In this document: positions 49,099-63,024 of the stretch, one piece after another
Layout: every line of letters starts with the position of its first letter
Position numbering within the stretch: the stretch's first letter is position 1
Assembly (NCBI GenBank): GCA_026874595.1
Contig: CM049315.1
Location: 15,690,164 to 15,754,163 of the forward strand
From: Sipunculus nudus
Taxonomy: Eukaryota > Annelida > Sipuncula > Golfingiida > Sipunculidae
Direction of reading: 5' to 3'
DNA length: 64,000 nucleotides
Program-made: the position numbers and the translations under genes
The notes under the pieces: generated by a model
What the model saw: only the letters and a program-made list of their open reading frames with translations
What the model was told of the DNA's origin: nothing
The model's database searches: none

Positions 49099-52000
49099 AA
49101 ATGTATAGTGCGACCACCGTCAATTATAATATTGATGAGAGCCTACTCATTTTGAGGCAAGTTGATTATGTTTATAAGTCTACTTTAGTCTACGGTGATT
49201 ACACCAGTCTACTAAGAAGTGCAGGTGATTTTTGTTATTATCAACAGCTGTTAAATGAGGCTTGACATCTCTCCTTGACGCAGGTAGCCGTGTTTTCATG
49301 ATCTGAGGTAAAAGCTGTCTTGTTTGTTCACTACATTTGATGTTAGCTTTGACACTTGTGAAAATGCATGAAAATATTATGTAAATCACCTCAGCATACA
49401 GGCATTTAACCTATACATATTTGAAGCATGGAATGATCACCACACATGTCATTGGATAGTTACCAGTTACCAGAGGTCACCAGTAACCATGCAGAGGTCA
49501 TCAGTTACCAGAGGTTATCAGTGGTGACAAAGGAGGACCAAAATATGTTACCAAGGATATATGCAAACAAAACAGATAAAAAGAGAACAGAAAATCTCAT
49601 GGCAATGTGTACTCAACTTGATGCAAGGGAACCATAACAACCGACTTTGACGTGGCGGAACCACTGCTGATAACCACAACCATGCACCGGACCATGCAAT
49701 TAAGCCCTGGAATCAAGTTTTTTGGAATTGAATTGAATTTATAAAAATGAAAATTGTGCGATTAGAATTGAACTGTTATTTAAGCTCTCGCATTTCATCG
49801 AATTAAGCTGCTCTTGTCTGGAGAAGTTCAATTTGCATGCTGAAATCACACACTATATATAGCTCCCAGTGGACATTATTTGCATTGTTAGCAGCTGACA
49901 TGCTGCTTTTTCTCTTTTACATTGAAGAAAGAGAAATTTTCATAGCGGCCTTGAAAAAAAACAAAGCAACACAACATTGGGACTCTTATGTTTGCGGTTT
50001 TTGCATTTATCGAGGGAACGGGCGCATGGCAGATCAGCAAGGAAACAGGCATTCCGATATCCCGTGATGATGTAATTATTCTCCTCAACTAATTAACTAA
50101 TTAGTTAAAGAATAAACTTACGAGCCTATACCTATAGTGGATAAAAAATAACCTATAAATCTCCTCAATTTCTTTTCAAAATATATGTTTGTTTTCAACA
50201 TGCACGTATATTCTCAAACATTCTGTATATTTGAATGTGTATATGAACACTTACGTAAACATAAATTCTCTGCTTGTATGCAAATAAATGTTGTGTTGTA
50301 TGTAAGTTGTGTATTTATGCAAATAAATGTGTATGATTTTTGTTAACTCTATTTCTTTTCATATATATATTCTCATATTATCAAAAGAGACCAATTTCAC
50401 GAAATCAATAAATAATATTCTCTGAAATACGTTACGTGAAATATGTTTAAACAGTTAAAAATCTATATATATGGCATGCGTATAAAGTCTTCAGTTAGAT
50501 ATGAATATAAATATATTTCCTGTTTGACCGACTTTTCAGGTAGCTGCCATGGCACCCATTATGTATGAAGGTATTGTTTAAGTGACTGAGACACTTGAAT
50601 TATGGAGACAAATGACCGCCTGTGGCAGTCGTTCGGCCCGATGTGAGCTGCTTCAGTGGATTTCTATCGTCACCTTAGTGGACTTGGCAAGTGAACACAA
50701 TACAAAACTAGACATAGGCTTTCTTGTCTATAGTAAGAGGCTCTATTAATGAGATGTACCAAGCAATCTCTGGTAGAAGAGATTGAGAGGTGCACCTGTA
50801 CTGAGTGGCTCGTCTCTGTATATAGTTATACATAGTGTGGCCCTGTGCCATAATCGCTTGTTTAATTATTTTCACTTTCAATGATTTGCACCAAAGCAAT
50901 CATTATCTCTTTCAAATAAAACAGGATCCGCCTGTGTATGAAACTTTTGATTTTTTAGTCTACAATTCTAGGAAAAACTAAAATCTTGTGCAGTTACAAT
51001 CATATTTATCCGCCCAAGTACGTATCTAGAGGAACCGCATTGACCTTTTGTACGGTTTCATTTTTTTATGTTGCATGCACAAGTTTAAAGGTCTTGTTTG
51101 TCGTTTACGGTGACACCACTTTAGCCTCTATATGTGCCACCTTGTAACCATTAAAAGTTAGAATGGAACAATCAAGGGGCTGTTCTATTTATAGCCTACT
51201 ATCTCATTGGTTTTTAACCATAAAAGATGACTTTGTTTCAAAAATGGGTGGCGATATTTTTCAACAATGAACAGATATATTCAAAGCAAATATTCAAAAT
51301 GAAATACAGTTTTAAACATGAAAACTAGACGACACCGACAGACAATAGCAGTTCAAAATATACATGTAATCTGAAAATAATGTATCCCTTCGTTAAAGAC
51401 AGGACTTTTGTGCACTTATACTTTCGTTTCATGAGAACACATTATAATTATTTGAATAACTGGTCTCTACTTCGTGCAAGCAGTTACTTTTACTATTACC
51501 GAGACAAGTTCTGATCTCTTAGAGTGTGTCTCATATGTAGGCCTAATGTTTGTAACCTATGCATCTCTTGTGTGTAATATTTGTAATATTTAAATAACTA
51601 CCTCAATAAATTAATTTCTAATACTGCCGTCATTTTCGTTAAATCAACATAATCTTTATCGATTTAGCACAACTGTATTAGGCTTTAGCCGAGTTAAATG
51701 GTCACTTATGATTGTTTTGCTACAAATGATATAGGTGAAAACTTGTGATTACAAGGACCTGCTGCTTGGACTAAATAACATATTAAATCAAAACCATTTG
51801 CTGTGTTTTCAAAACCGAAAGTAATATTCACCTTTCTTAAGTAGGCATATGTCATGTGCGTGCGTGCATGTAGGCAATACCTTTACATCTTTATGGCTGA
51901 CTGAGCTGTCACTTTGTAACTATCATCAATATGTGCTTTTACTTAATCCGTGACCCGGACCTGTAATTTCTTATTTCCGAACCGCGAGGTCTGCGCGCGC

Positions 52001-52596
52001 AAAGAAGAGAAAGTAAGAGAGAGAAACTTTAAATAAATACTCCTGTTAATACGTTCAGGTGACTTTCAATGCTCAACCCTGGAGGGCCTGCGAACGCCTG
52101 CTGAGAAAGCGTTGGAAATCCCCATCGAACAATACAGCTAATTAAACAGAGTGGTTCAGGTGAAAGGCAGGTAATCGCCTTTGGTCACATGACACTTGGC
52201 AGCAGACGATCGAATCCTAAATGTCCAAGTATCTGAGCCCATTATACGGGATTCAGTGGATTTAACAGGGCGCTACTTGACACCCTACCAAGGAGCTTTA
52301 GCTCATCTACGGTAATCCTCTCAAGCTACCGTAAATGTTCCAAGAGGATGATGCCTGTGTCGTCTGCTCACCACGCCCTTTTCCGTTAGGCAGGTAACTG
52401 TGATGCGCGCACGAACAGACATCAGAGACAATCGGATTTTCAGACACGCAGCAGTTATAACGCTTATTAATCTTATCAGCTGACATGCTGGAGGATTACG
52501 GCTATATGTATAGTCGGGTTCCAGGAAGGGGTGGGTGTCCGTTGCTTTTTTTTGCGATGATCATTAGAACTAATGTATTCTTTTTTTTTGTTTATT

Positions 52597-52600
<4 letters not shown>

Positions 52601-52685
<85 letters not shown>
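52601..52685. repeat. (AT)n microsatellite
   Basis: AT array with a single C interruption near 52637. Confidence 0.96.
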
Positions 52686-52687
<2 letters not shown>

Positions 52688-53559
52688 AGGACAAAAGAAT
52701 ATATGTGAATACACGGCCAGGATGAAATATAAACATTGTGATATCTTATTTTTTTTTTGTGGTTTTCTACACGCTACCAGTTCAGAATGGCGTTTTTAGC
52801 AGACGATGATTTCTCTATTTTTTTATATTAATAGTCTTGGTTGACACGAAATATATGTGGTCACAGTTGATTTTTTTTGTCCTATATAGACCTACTATAG
52901 ATATTTGCCATTAATCCCCCCACCACCACCACCACACATACATACATTTTAAGACAATAACATACTTTTCTTATAGTGTAGAACATTATTTTAATTTAAC
53001 TCAAAATTCAAGTAAGGTACGGTGTGCGTTTCCTTCTCCAAGTATATGCAGATCTCTGTAAAATTAATATCCCCAAAACCGATGGGCACACGCCCTCGCA
53101 CGCTCCAGCTAACCCATGCATGTTCAACACACACATTAACGCAAGACCGAATGTTGACTTGCCTTAAGTCGCACGTGCTAATAAAGTAAAAATATAAAAC
53201 ATGAAAAAATACGCAATGTAATTGATAAACAACGCTTTAACTGTAATTTATGTTGTTTTATTTTTATTCTCCCTAAGCTTTTTTTCATATCGAATAGTCT
53301 TGTGATTGGCCTATTCATGTATATGATTATAGAGAGTAAGATTTTTTTTAGGACAGGTTGATATGGCCTGTTGGTGGCACTGTCTATTGAATGAGGATGA
53401 AGGTGTCCATACGATAAGAATGATATGTTATTACTAAGCCTTCTTGATTTCAGGTTTTATATGCACGGGGTTAGGAATAATCCACAAGTCACAACCTGTC
53501 GTTTAGACATTAGAGCGAATCTCAGAGGTTCTAGCGAGATTTCACTATTATGCAACTGA

Positions 53560-53632
53560 GGCACCGCCAGGTTCGAACCGGGGACCTTCTACTCCGAAGT
53601 CCGACGCCTTAACCACTAGGCTATGTCCTACC
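53560..53632 (-). mobile_element. tRNA-Arg-like SINE head or tRNA pseudogene
   Basis: The minus strand has a perfect A box (tagcctagtgg) and B box (ggttcgaacc) with the anticodon-loop text cttcgga of tRNA-Arg(UCG). The anticodon stem is broken at two or three pairs and the acceptor stem is imperfect, so a functional tRNA is unlikely. The related flank out to about 53450 may be SINE body. Confidence 0.6.
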
Positions 53633-56384
53633 CCTAGATTATTTTGTTGTTGTCATGTGTTTTTCATCAGTTATCACATTTCATATCAAATTCAATTAAA
53701 AACTTAAAGACAAATTATAGAATTGTACCTATACTAGCTTTCTCCTGGGCTTCGTTGCATATATTGGCAATTTTAAATTTAATTTTTTACTTGACAGTTG
53801 CCCAAAACACTAAAATACTTTGCATAAATAGATTTTTTTCCCAAAAGCTTTTGCACTGTAGGCGCATCTAAAGAATATGAAAATAATTAAATTGTATTCA
53901 TATAATAAATCTTTAAAGTTCACGGAGGTTGGTTGATGACTGGTCAATTAAAATATCGTCCATATAAGAGTTGGCAGGGGTAAAGGGGCCATGGTGTATA
54001 TCTGAGGGATGAGACCCCGGTGGTCTTGACAATGTCTCGGACCCCCGGGGCAAAATCTGAAGAAGTAACTACTTCACGTCACGGTGTCTCAGCATTTAGT
54101 CTTCTCAAGTGATCTTTACTGGTACAAAACGACATTGATACTTGGGGGCAGTGTCACACTCATGTAGAATAATGGCTGGTTCTCTCTGGTTGGATCAATT
54201 TTTCCTTACACGTTAGCGGCTGACACAAACTGGTGTGGATGCGTCAATTGTGAGGAACGCAAGGTCAAATAGTGGAAGAAAAGTAAAGCATTTATTAGAC
54301 AGAATCTGACTCGTGTAACAGTACACTGCAATTCAACTACTGGAAGATGGGTTTGAAAGCCAGCCTGGACATCGCATGGCTGAGCCTCAGTTGGCGATTG
54401 TTGCACTCATGAATTCGACTCCCTCACCGGGTAAACATTGTGTCCCTATAGACACTGTCCCATCACACCAAAATGGGTAGTTATTGGTGGGGTAATATAA
54501 CACCCCCCTTCACGGATGGTCAACCCTGCCGTTTAATGCTGGTTTTGACCACCACGCCTTTAGAAAGAGGAGTCAATAAACTGTAGCTGAATTTGAGGGC
54601 GGTGGAAAGTGATTCTGAGAACCCGCACTGCAATATTGAATATGCATGAACCAAGATAGGTCTCTTGTGATCGTTACTGCAGCAAACTGGCCACTTCAAG
54701 GGCCACAATAACTGTTATGAAGAACACTCTCACTTTTATCCTATCGAAGGTCAAAAAGTAAAGGGACCCTAGCCTTTAATTATTGCAGTTTTACATGTAG
54801 GGGGAGGGCCTTTCTGTAACAAAACCGAATATGCGTGTCTTACATTAAACGTTAGGTACTTAACAATTTTGCCTCGTCGCTAACGATAGATGTTATTTTT
54901 ATTAGAGGTGATTCGACGATAAATAAAGCTTGAAACATAAAATGTCAACAAACTTAAAGAAGACGAGAAATAACTGTTTAAATATACTGATCAGGCCGTT
55001 CTTACCTGGATATTTTAAGACATGCATCGGTGCGAAGGGGACGTATATAATTCGCGGTCTTGTGCTTGACGTGTGCGCAAAAGCAAACACTATTAAACTG
55101 AATTGCACTTGGCGCCCAAGTACAGTTTTTTTAGGACTTGGCTTAAAGTGAAGTTTTAGTGCACTTACACACTAATTAAGTGTAATTACGAGGATACCCA
55201 GTTTTATTATATCTATAGATCCATGGATTTATTTACAACTCATATATATCATGCTATGGTATTTTTCATGTACATCGCATGACCAGTCCATGTAAAATTG
55301 TTCAGATCACCGTATATAAAACTGCACAGATGTAATCTCTTTGTGTGTTTTGTTGTGATTCTGTTAGTTATCAAACCAGCACACTTAGACCAAAAGTTTA
55401 AGTATGATGTTTATATCTTGTTCCATATAAGCCATTGGTCGAAAGGTGAAAACGTTTGTATCAGAGCCCCCTTTTGATCCGAACTAATTCACAGTCACTG
55501 AGGTGTCCTGTACTGTGACTGGCCTTACAATGCTGGTTACACTAATTTAATGTAAAACGTCATATTTCATATTTTAATATCTTCATTGATTAAATCATGT
55601 ATATTGGCTAATAGGTTTTCAATGGTAACAATTCAAAGTGAAACCTGTCTATACTAAGTAGAGGTTGGATTGCAAAATGGATTGTTTCATGTATGCAGAA
55701 AAATACCAAATTGATTTAGAGCAGGACTAATGCTTCCTTTTCATTAGTTTTAATAGAGTAAAAAATTCCATGCTTACAGGAAAAAAACTGAATTAAAGCT
55801 TGATTTTTTTTATATTGTTACATATTACATTGAATATATTTTATATATTTAATCAAGGTGTGACACAACTTTGCATATATACGTCTGTGTATGATAGAGA
55901 TAGAGAGAGAAAGAGAAGATGAGAGAGAGGATATAGCGCCCCCCTGCTTTAAAATATATTTCAGATAATAAAGCGCAGTTGGGTCCACGTTCAAAATTAC
56001 TTTATTAATTGGTGGATCATTTACAAAAGTTAGGTTGCGATTAAGGAATAAGACAAAGGCCTAATTAAGTGGAATGTAAGCAAAACATACCTTACGCACT
56101 ATTTAGAAAGGCAATTATAATACAGGATTTGAGAAAAAAAAACTATTTTTATACAAACTATTAATCCCCAATAAGCATTAAAAGGCAAACTGATTGGTTG
56201 GGTTGTAATAAATATTCAAATAATAAAAAGAAGTGGGGTAGGCCGTGACACTTGGCCACAAGATCATGATGCTTCAGTTCATGAAATAATCACCTGGATG
56301 AAACATTTAAATGATAATCTATAAAGTCCCTTTTCTTGACTGGTCACTCTGGAACGGTTGACCATGTAAAGTTTATTATTTCCT
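53633..56384. other. Intergenic DNA, no recognised gene
   Basis: 54000-54720 is somewhat GC-richer with short frames on the minus strand only; no recognisable product. Confidence 0.5.
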
Positions 56385-56760
56385 CAAAGGAGGTTACATT
56401 TTCACCCGTGCCTGTATGTTCGTTCGTTAGTATGTTTGCAGGTTTGCTAAAAAAAATTACTGAACGGGTTTACAAAGTTTCGCCTTGGGGGAAGTATGTG
56501 TTCTTATAAGTGCAATTAATATACCTTATGCCAGGTGGTGGTCTGCATTTTTCGCTATTATTTGGTTTGTTTATCTATTAACAAATGTGTCCAAAAAGTT
56601 ATGAATGGATAAAGATGAAATTTTGTGAAGGGTTAGGGTAACACCCAAAGAACACTCCTTTAAATTTTGGAGGTAAACTGGATCACCATCATGAGTATTC
56701 GTTTAACGGGTTCTTTACGGCCTTCATCCGTTGGTATTAGGGAGACCTTTAAGTATAATT
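56385..56760 (+). repeat. Dispersed repeat copy (longer)
   Basis: Contains the block shared with 3671-3750 (aaaagttatgaatgga ... ttttggaggtaaactggatcacc) plus additional sequence on both sides. It is non-coding and of unknown class. Confidence 0.6.
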
Positions 56761-59751
56761 TTTCGAACAGGTCCATTGTGCACAGTTGTCACCGAATTGA
56801 AGCGCCTTTGTTCTGGTAGTCAGAACTGACTGTGATGCAACCATCGAGTTGGTGAACCGTGACAAACATTTCTCATGCCTTATATAGATTAATTTATTTC
56901 CTGTGCTTACATAGCATTCACCAAATTTGATTGGGTCTTGGTAATATACATGTACCTGATCTGGTGATTCAGAACGTTGGCGGAGGTGTATATATGCGGG
57001 CGCTGACTGCAATCTAGGTGTCGATGCTTTGCTTGAATGAGAAAGGCCACAGAAATGATAACGACTCTATAATAATAATAAACGATAATAATAACGAAAT
57101 TATAACGATAATGATCATGGCCCGAAAAAAAACTATCAGGGGGAAATGTACATGTATCAGCGCATGACTGTGCCATCTTCGTGATACTGTAACGTTAATG
57201 TTATACCAGGGTTCAGGAAAATTGTTTATAGGAAGCAGTCGTCTACAGGGAGCACTGTATATGATCCGTAGACGACAATCATTTATATATATATAGGTGG
57301 ACTTGTATAGAACATTAAAACGGTTATACCAAGCAGGTGTTAAGGATTATACCAGTTTGCATGTATATATATACTCATAATCATATACGCAAACCAATTT
57401 TTTTGTAATTCTACCATCTATAATTTAATAGTGTATATATTGCTCAACGTATACGTTCCACTAATATTAAGTATTAAAATCCTTATTAAATATTTTACAA
57501 GACACTGTACAATATTGTGATGACATTCCTGCATAGAATAATATAAAGTTTAAAGTATTTTACTATGAATATAAAAGATTCTTTATATTGCTATTCTGTG
57601 ATATTCGGTAAAATTTTCATTACAACGTTTGAATATATCTTACTTTTTCGAACAGCATGGACCGACCAAAATATGTAAAGGTCTGTATGTCTATAAATTT
57701 TATATACTGAAAAGAACTCCCGAGTTAAAGGGAAGGGGTTACCATTACATACATATATAGATGGACCAAAAAGTATCTGTTTAAAAATAGTTTAAAATTT
57801 GCCCTATAGGAAATTTTAGAGTAATAAAAAAATGGTGATCCATTTATACAATCCTGGGAGTATTATTAATTAACTCTATAAGGTCCAATACGACAGTATG
57901 ATCAAAGAAAAAATACTCGAAATGTTAAATCACATATTGCACATTAATGGCCTGTCTGCACGCACAGTGTGTGTCCATACATACACGAGTCTTCACAGGA
58001 CGTGAAATAACCCTCGCATTGCGTGCCAGATGGAAGTGTTCAGTTTCACAAGATAATGCCAGCTGTTCCTGTGACGTAATCATAATGGCCGCTTGTCAAT
58101 TTCACATGTACATTTCTCTGAAATGAGCATGACTTTTAACATGCAACGGGCAAATTTGATCCATGGCCAGTGTACATATAGTCCATTTAACAGAGAAAAC
58201 CCTTCCCTGATTACCGAACTTCAAAAGAAATTAGGACCTCTGATATGCCGATCGAGATGTTTTAAATGTGAATGTGCCATGTTGTAAAGCACTGTTAAAC
58301 CACATTTACTTCCAAATGTGTACATGTGTAACGCCAAGTTATATTTTGATTCATCACGGCCAAAGTTCTGCAGATTGGATTTGAATGACAGATGTAATTA
58401 GAGTTTGAAACATTGCTCCTACTGAATTTCAAATGCTATAAACGAAATCCTAATATCTGCTTTCACTTAAGATGAAAAGATGAAAAAAAAATTATGTCTG
58501 ATAAAAATAGAAAAAAAAATCTACTGCCACTACTACCACTGCTTTTACTACTTATAATAATCATAATTAAGATTATTTTGATAGTAACAACATAATAATA
58601 TCAATTCTTTAGCTGTTGGATGTTCTTATATATACAACTGGTATCGATACTTATAACAACTGTAATCATATCAATGAAAATATCGTCCAAAATGGGGACA
58701 CAAACCTTGCCTGACTTTAACCTATATGGTTTCTTAAATGTCCCTACAATGAGAATGTGTCCTGAAATAACTGTGTATATACTGACTTAATGCCACCACT
58801 CACCAAATGGTTCATGGCAATTAATGACGTCATGACGTTGAATATTGTCATTTTAAATATAAGCTCAATCAATAAATGTGGCTTGCTTAAAACAGCATAC
58901 AATTTAAAGGTATACATTGTTAAGAATGTTAAACTATCATATGAGAATTAATGAATTTGTTTAATCTCAAAAAGATGAATACCATCAACAAAAGCATTGT
59001 TCAATATTTATAATCATATATATTTATGGGTCTAATATTAACTTTAAAGGAATTTTGTGTAATTTTGAGTCAGGGGTTAGGGTTTGCCGGGATGCTACCT
59101 TAAACGCTCATCTCGGTTTATTATTAACGTTCATTAATGCCATATTCAATTACCTCGAGATGTTAACACGCTCGACCGATGCCACGTTTCATTATAAAGC
59201 CATGTATCTTGTTGCCACACACACACACACACACACACAATCGTCTGAAAACAATGACCCTCATTACTCTTGTTATAGTCTACAAATACTCTGCATATTT
59301 ACTGCTATAACATAATATTCAGACTATTTTTGTTAAAGCTACTACAATAGCTACTGCTATTACATATATGACTACCTCCACTACCATTACTGCTACTGGA
59401 AGAAAAAAAGTCATTAAAAATTAAAGAGTGTACATGTGCCTACTTCCACAATAAATTTTAACACCGGGTAAAGTTATTATTTGCACTTGACCTTTGTAGG
59501 GCAACGGAGCGAGAAATCATATGACTGAATATATATATTGTCATTTGAGATTTTCATCAATTTTTCAACTTGACACAGAAATTCAAAGTATTTCGCAATC
59601 CTCTCGCCAGATGGCAGCACCAATCCAAACTCTCCGCTGTGTCACATGGTTTATCTGTCTATAATAATATGACCATCTCAGCCATATTTTCTTTAACAAT
59701 GGTTCATTAATGGGTTTCTCAGAAATAAGGGGGGTGAATGCTTAGCTCAAG
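56761..59751. other. Intergenic DNA, no recognised gene
   Basis: AT-rich, with a CA array at 59218. Short open frames lack recognisable similarity or exon-like boundaries. Confidence 0.5.
59218..59240. repeat. (CA)n microsatellite
   Basis: Eleven or so CA units. Confidence 0.9.
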
Positions 59752-60503
59752 ACAGGAGAGGATTTAATTTTCACATAACACAATATCTATAGACACGTAA
59801 CATTATTACCAACTAAATCTCAGGATATTTATGTTCTAGAAATAACAACATTAAAACTGATTAGAGAGAGAGAGAGAGAGAGAGAGCGCAAGGGTAGAAA
59901 CGTGGCCGCTAACCCCCCGCCCCTCCCCAGCACACCCCACACCCCACCCCCAATTCCCACTCTCCGAGTCACTGGTTCTGTGGCACTGCAGGGAAGCTAA
60001 TTTTTATGTTTTCTCAGACGAATCATCAGCTAAACTAAATTCGTGAAAAAAAAACCATATGATTTTTGTTGTTTTTATCAGATATTTGGTTTAATTTACG
60101 AGAGTAGAATTAGATAATTTTTCATAAATAACATAGATAAAAATTCAGTGTTTGTGATAGGTGGGATCTGGCCATGAGGAGGTTCGTGAGGCACTATTAA
60201 ATACATCAAACACATTAAATATAGCAAACAATCGTATTGTATTCAATGAACGTGAACGAGTAAAAGCGCCTATGTATGAACTTAACAAAATTTTCTAAAA
60301 TTAATAATTCATGTTCATATTCAATTCAGTGTTATGAAAATCATGAAAACAAAACATTAAAATATTTATGACTCAACAGGTGTTGTTTTTCTTTCTCTTA
60401 ACGGGTATATAAGAAAAGACACTGGAGTGGATAATTTAATCAATAATTCGTATTATGTTGGTATCCCTAACAATTCTCTAAACCAGCACCGTTAGAACTA
60501 ACA
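59752..60503. repeat. Large direct duplication, copy 1, segment A
   Basis: Matches 61701-62470 with few substitutions, beginning acagg.gagg and ending gttagaactaaca. The GA array inside is short (about 59863-59886) compared with copy 2. Confidence 0.92.
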
Positions 60504-60505
60504 AT

Positions 60506-61532
60506 ACTGTTAACCGTTTTATTACTAATCTGTTTCATTTCTATAATTCTAATGCTGTCACAACTAAGAACCTTTTTCTAGTACATATAATATCAAATGA
60601 TTTATCATCTTCCAACCCTACGTGATCAAGCAGTCATACCTGTTCATCTAATTTGAAGGAACATATATGACATGGGTGGTTGAAAAAGCCAACAACGCTT
60701 ATCCCAGTTCGTGTGTCATTGCAGCGCCATCTGCTCAAAATAACATAAACTTATTTCTTTTCTGCGCACTTCAAGGTTGTAATTTCGGAGCCCCTAAAAG
60801 GGGTATTGGTGCTATATTTATGCAAGCACTTTGAAATTTTGTTTAATTTATGCAAGATTTTCTTTTGCAAGTAGTTGAACAAGAAGAAAGCTAAAATAAA
60901 CATGAACGTCATGGTCAACAAATATAACAATTAAAAATATACGATATAAAATCTGCAAGGTTTAGCTCCAATGCTGTGGTGCTTCAATTTTTTTCTTTTC
61001 CTGTGTGATATTGAGGCGAGAATATCTGATAAAGATAACAAAATATATGTTACTCCATTGTCGAAAGTTTAACTAATAAATAGCTTCAGTTTTGTGAAAT
61101 AAAATGATCTGTAATTACTTTCAGTTGTATTTTTTCCAGTAAAGCTTGGCTCTCATGTTTATTCATCAGATCGAAACCTAAAGGATAAGAACAATGAACA
61201 TTTGACAGAATCAACAATAAATAAAAAATGAATATCTCGGCCACAACGTCATGCGATGTATTATATATATTGCTGCTCTTGATGACAAATAGAAACAATC
61301 AACTTGTTTGTAACAAATAACCATATCTTCTTGTTAACTTTTAATTAGCCATATACTTTCATCACACGTAGGTAGTTATAACGTGCATCTAAATTCGCTG
61401 AACAATGTAAAACCTGCCATGGGTTGAAAAGGGTGAACGCGCGGTGGTCAGTGGCCGAGGCGCACTGGCATTGCGCCTTCAATAGTAGATGCTGCAATCT
61501 GTCGGGCAACCAATAAACTAATCTGATGACAC
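60506..61532. repeat. Large direct duplication, copy 1, segment B
   Basis: Matches 63025-64000, from actgttaaccg to ctgatgacac. Copy 1 retains about 62 bases (near 61271-61342) that are missing from copy 2. No gene recognised inside. Confidence 0.92.
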
Positions 61533-61700
61533 GTCAATATCCCCGACATACCAGTATTTACATTTCCAATATATTTGACGATAAGCATCAATTTTAGCGT
61601 TCACTTGATATGGAGGGGACAATATTTATTAAACTTGCTTGTGCAGGCAATATAAATGTAAACACCTTATTACTTAATTATGTTTCTGTTTGTTAGCATA

Positions 61701-61806
61701 ACAGGCGAGGATTTTATTTTCACATAACACAATATCTATAGACACGTAACATTATTACCAACTAAATCTCAGGATATTTATGTTCTAGAAATAACAACAT
61801 TAAAAC

Positions 61807-61854
<48 letters not shown>

Positions 61855-62470
61855 GAGAGAGCGCAAGGGTAGAAACGTGGCCGCTAAACCCCCGCCCCTC
61901 CCCAACACACCCCACCCCCAATTCCCACTCTCCAAGTCATTGGTTCTGTGGCACTGCAGGGAAGCTCATTTTTATGTTTGCTCAGACGAATCATCAGCTT
62001 AACTAAATTCGTGAAAAAAAAACATATGATTTTTGTTGTTTTTATCAGATATTTGGTTTGATTTACGAGAGTAGAATTAGATATTTTTTCATAAATAACA
62101 TAGATAAAAATTCAGTGTTTGTGATAGGTGGGATCTGGCCATGAGGAGGTTCGTGAGGCACTATTAAATACATCAAACACATTAAATATAGCAAACAATC
62201 GTATTGTATTCAGTGAACGTGAAAGAGTAAAAGCGCCTATGTATGAACTTAACAAAATTTTCTAAAATTAATAATTCATGTTCATATTCCATTCAGTGTT
62301 ATGAAAATCATGAAAACAAAACATTAAAATATTTATGACTCATCAGGTGTTGTTTTTCTTTCTCTTAACGGGTATATAAGAAAAGACACTGGAGTGGATA
62401 ATTTAATCAATAATTCGTATTATGTTGGTATCCCTAACAATTCTCTAAACCAGCAGCGTTAGAACTAACA
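61701..62470. repeat. Large direct duplication, copy 2, segment A
   Basis: Copy of 59752-60503 with an expanded GA microsatellite (61810-61860). The open frame at 61809-62006 starts in the GA run and is an artefact. Confidence 0.92.
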
Positions 62471-63024
62471 GTCTGATTATTATGACAGGTTCATAAATTT
62501 GAATAAACGTTCCATGTTTATGATCTGTTCCATAAAGCGATAAGCATTGAAAGTTTGCGATTATTGTATTAACCCTGAATGTTATGTCACAGTTTGACAC
62601 AAAGTAGTGGCGGGATTAGAGTCTACCAGGAGATCATGAACAACATGTGTATGCGACTAAACACCTTCACCTTCATCAATGGGTTTGAGATGTAAAACAG
62701 ACCATTTTCTCAGATATTGAATTTTCAACATTTCTCGTATAAATATCGAGGTGAGGTTTTCGCTCCGTTCTGGTAGATAGGGTCTATGTTCTGATTTAAG
62801 TGTAGCTTACTTATCTCAGTTGATCTGCAAATTTATTTAACAGAAATATTACAAAATTCCAGGGGACTTTCTTTAGTGGTGTTGATCATAGTATACTTAC
62901 AGTGCTCATATAACAGTTTATGACTTTATACTTAAAGTGCTTTAGACATACTGAGAATGAAAAAAATATGGGGTTATCGATTAAACGGAGCTCAATGGCC
63001 AGCTGAGAAACATTGGGAGATACA
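62471..63024. other. 554-bp segment present only in copy 2
   Basis: Sits exactly between segments A and B of copy 2, where copy 1 has two to three bases. I see no terminal repeats or open frame. It is either an insertion in copy 2 or a deletion from copy 1. Confidence 0.85.

Larger units (their letters stand above)
44113..52600. other. Gene-poor intergenic region
   Basis: Contains the CT array at 45288, the dispersed repeat at 49004, a cryptic repeat of 'aaatggcac' words (48340-48395), a CAGTTACCAGAGGTCA-like cryptic repeat (49454-49530) and 'tatgcaaataaatgt' twice (50278-50330). No supported gene. Confidence 0.5.

Noticed and set aside
53560-53632. Functional tRNA-Arg gene
   Set aside because: Promoter boxes are good, but the anticodon stem has two or three mismatches and the acceptor stem is imperfect, so I list it as SINE or pseudogene.
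61809-62006. Frame starting MRERERER in the duplicated region
   Set aside because: Starts inside the GA array. The equivalent frame is not maintained in the other copy of the duplication.
59752-63024. LTR retrotransposon with 0.75-kb direct repeats
   Set aside because: The similarity continues past segment A into segment B, there is no coding interior, and no primer-binding site or TG...CA termini were seen.
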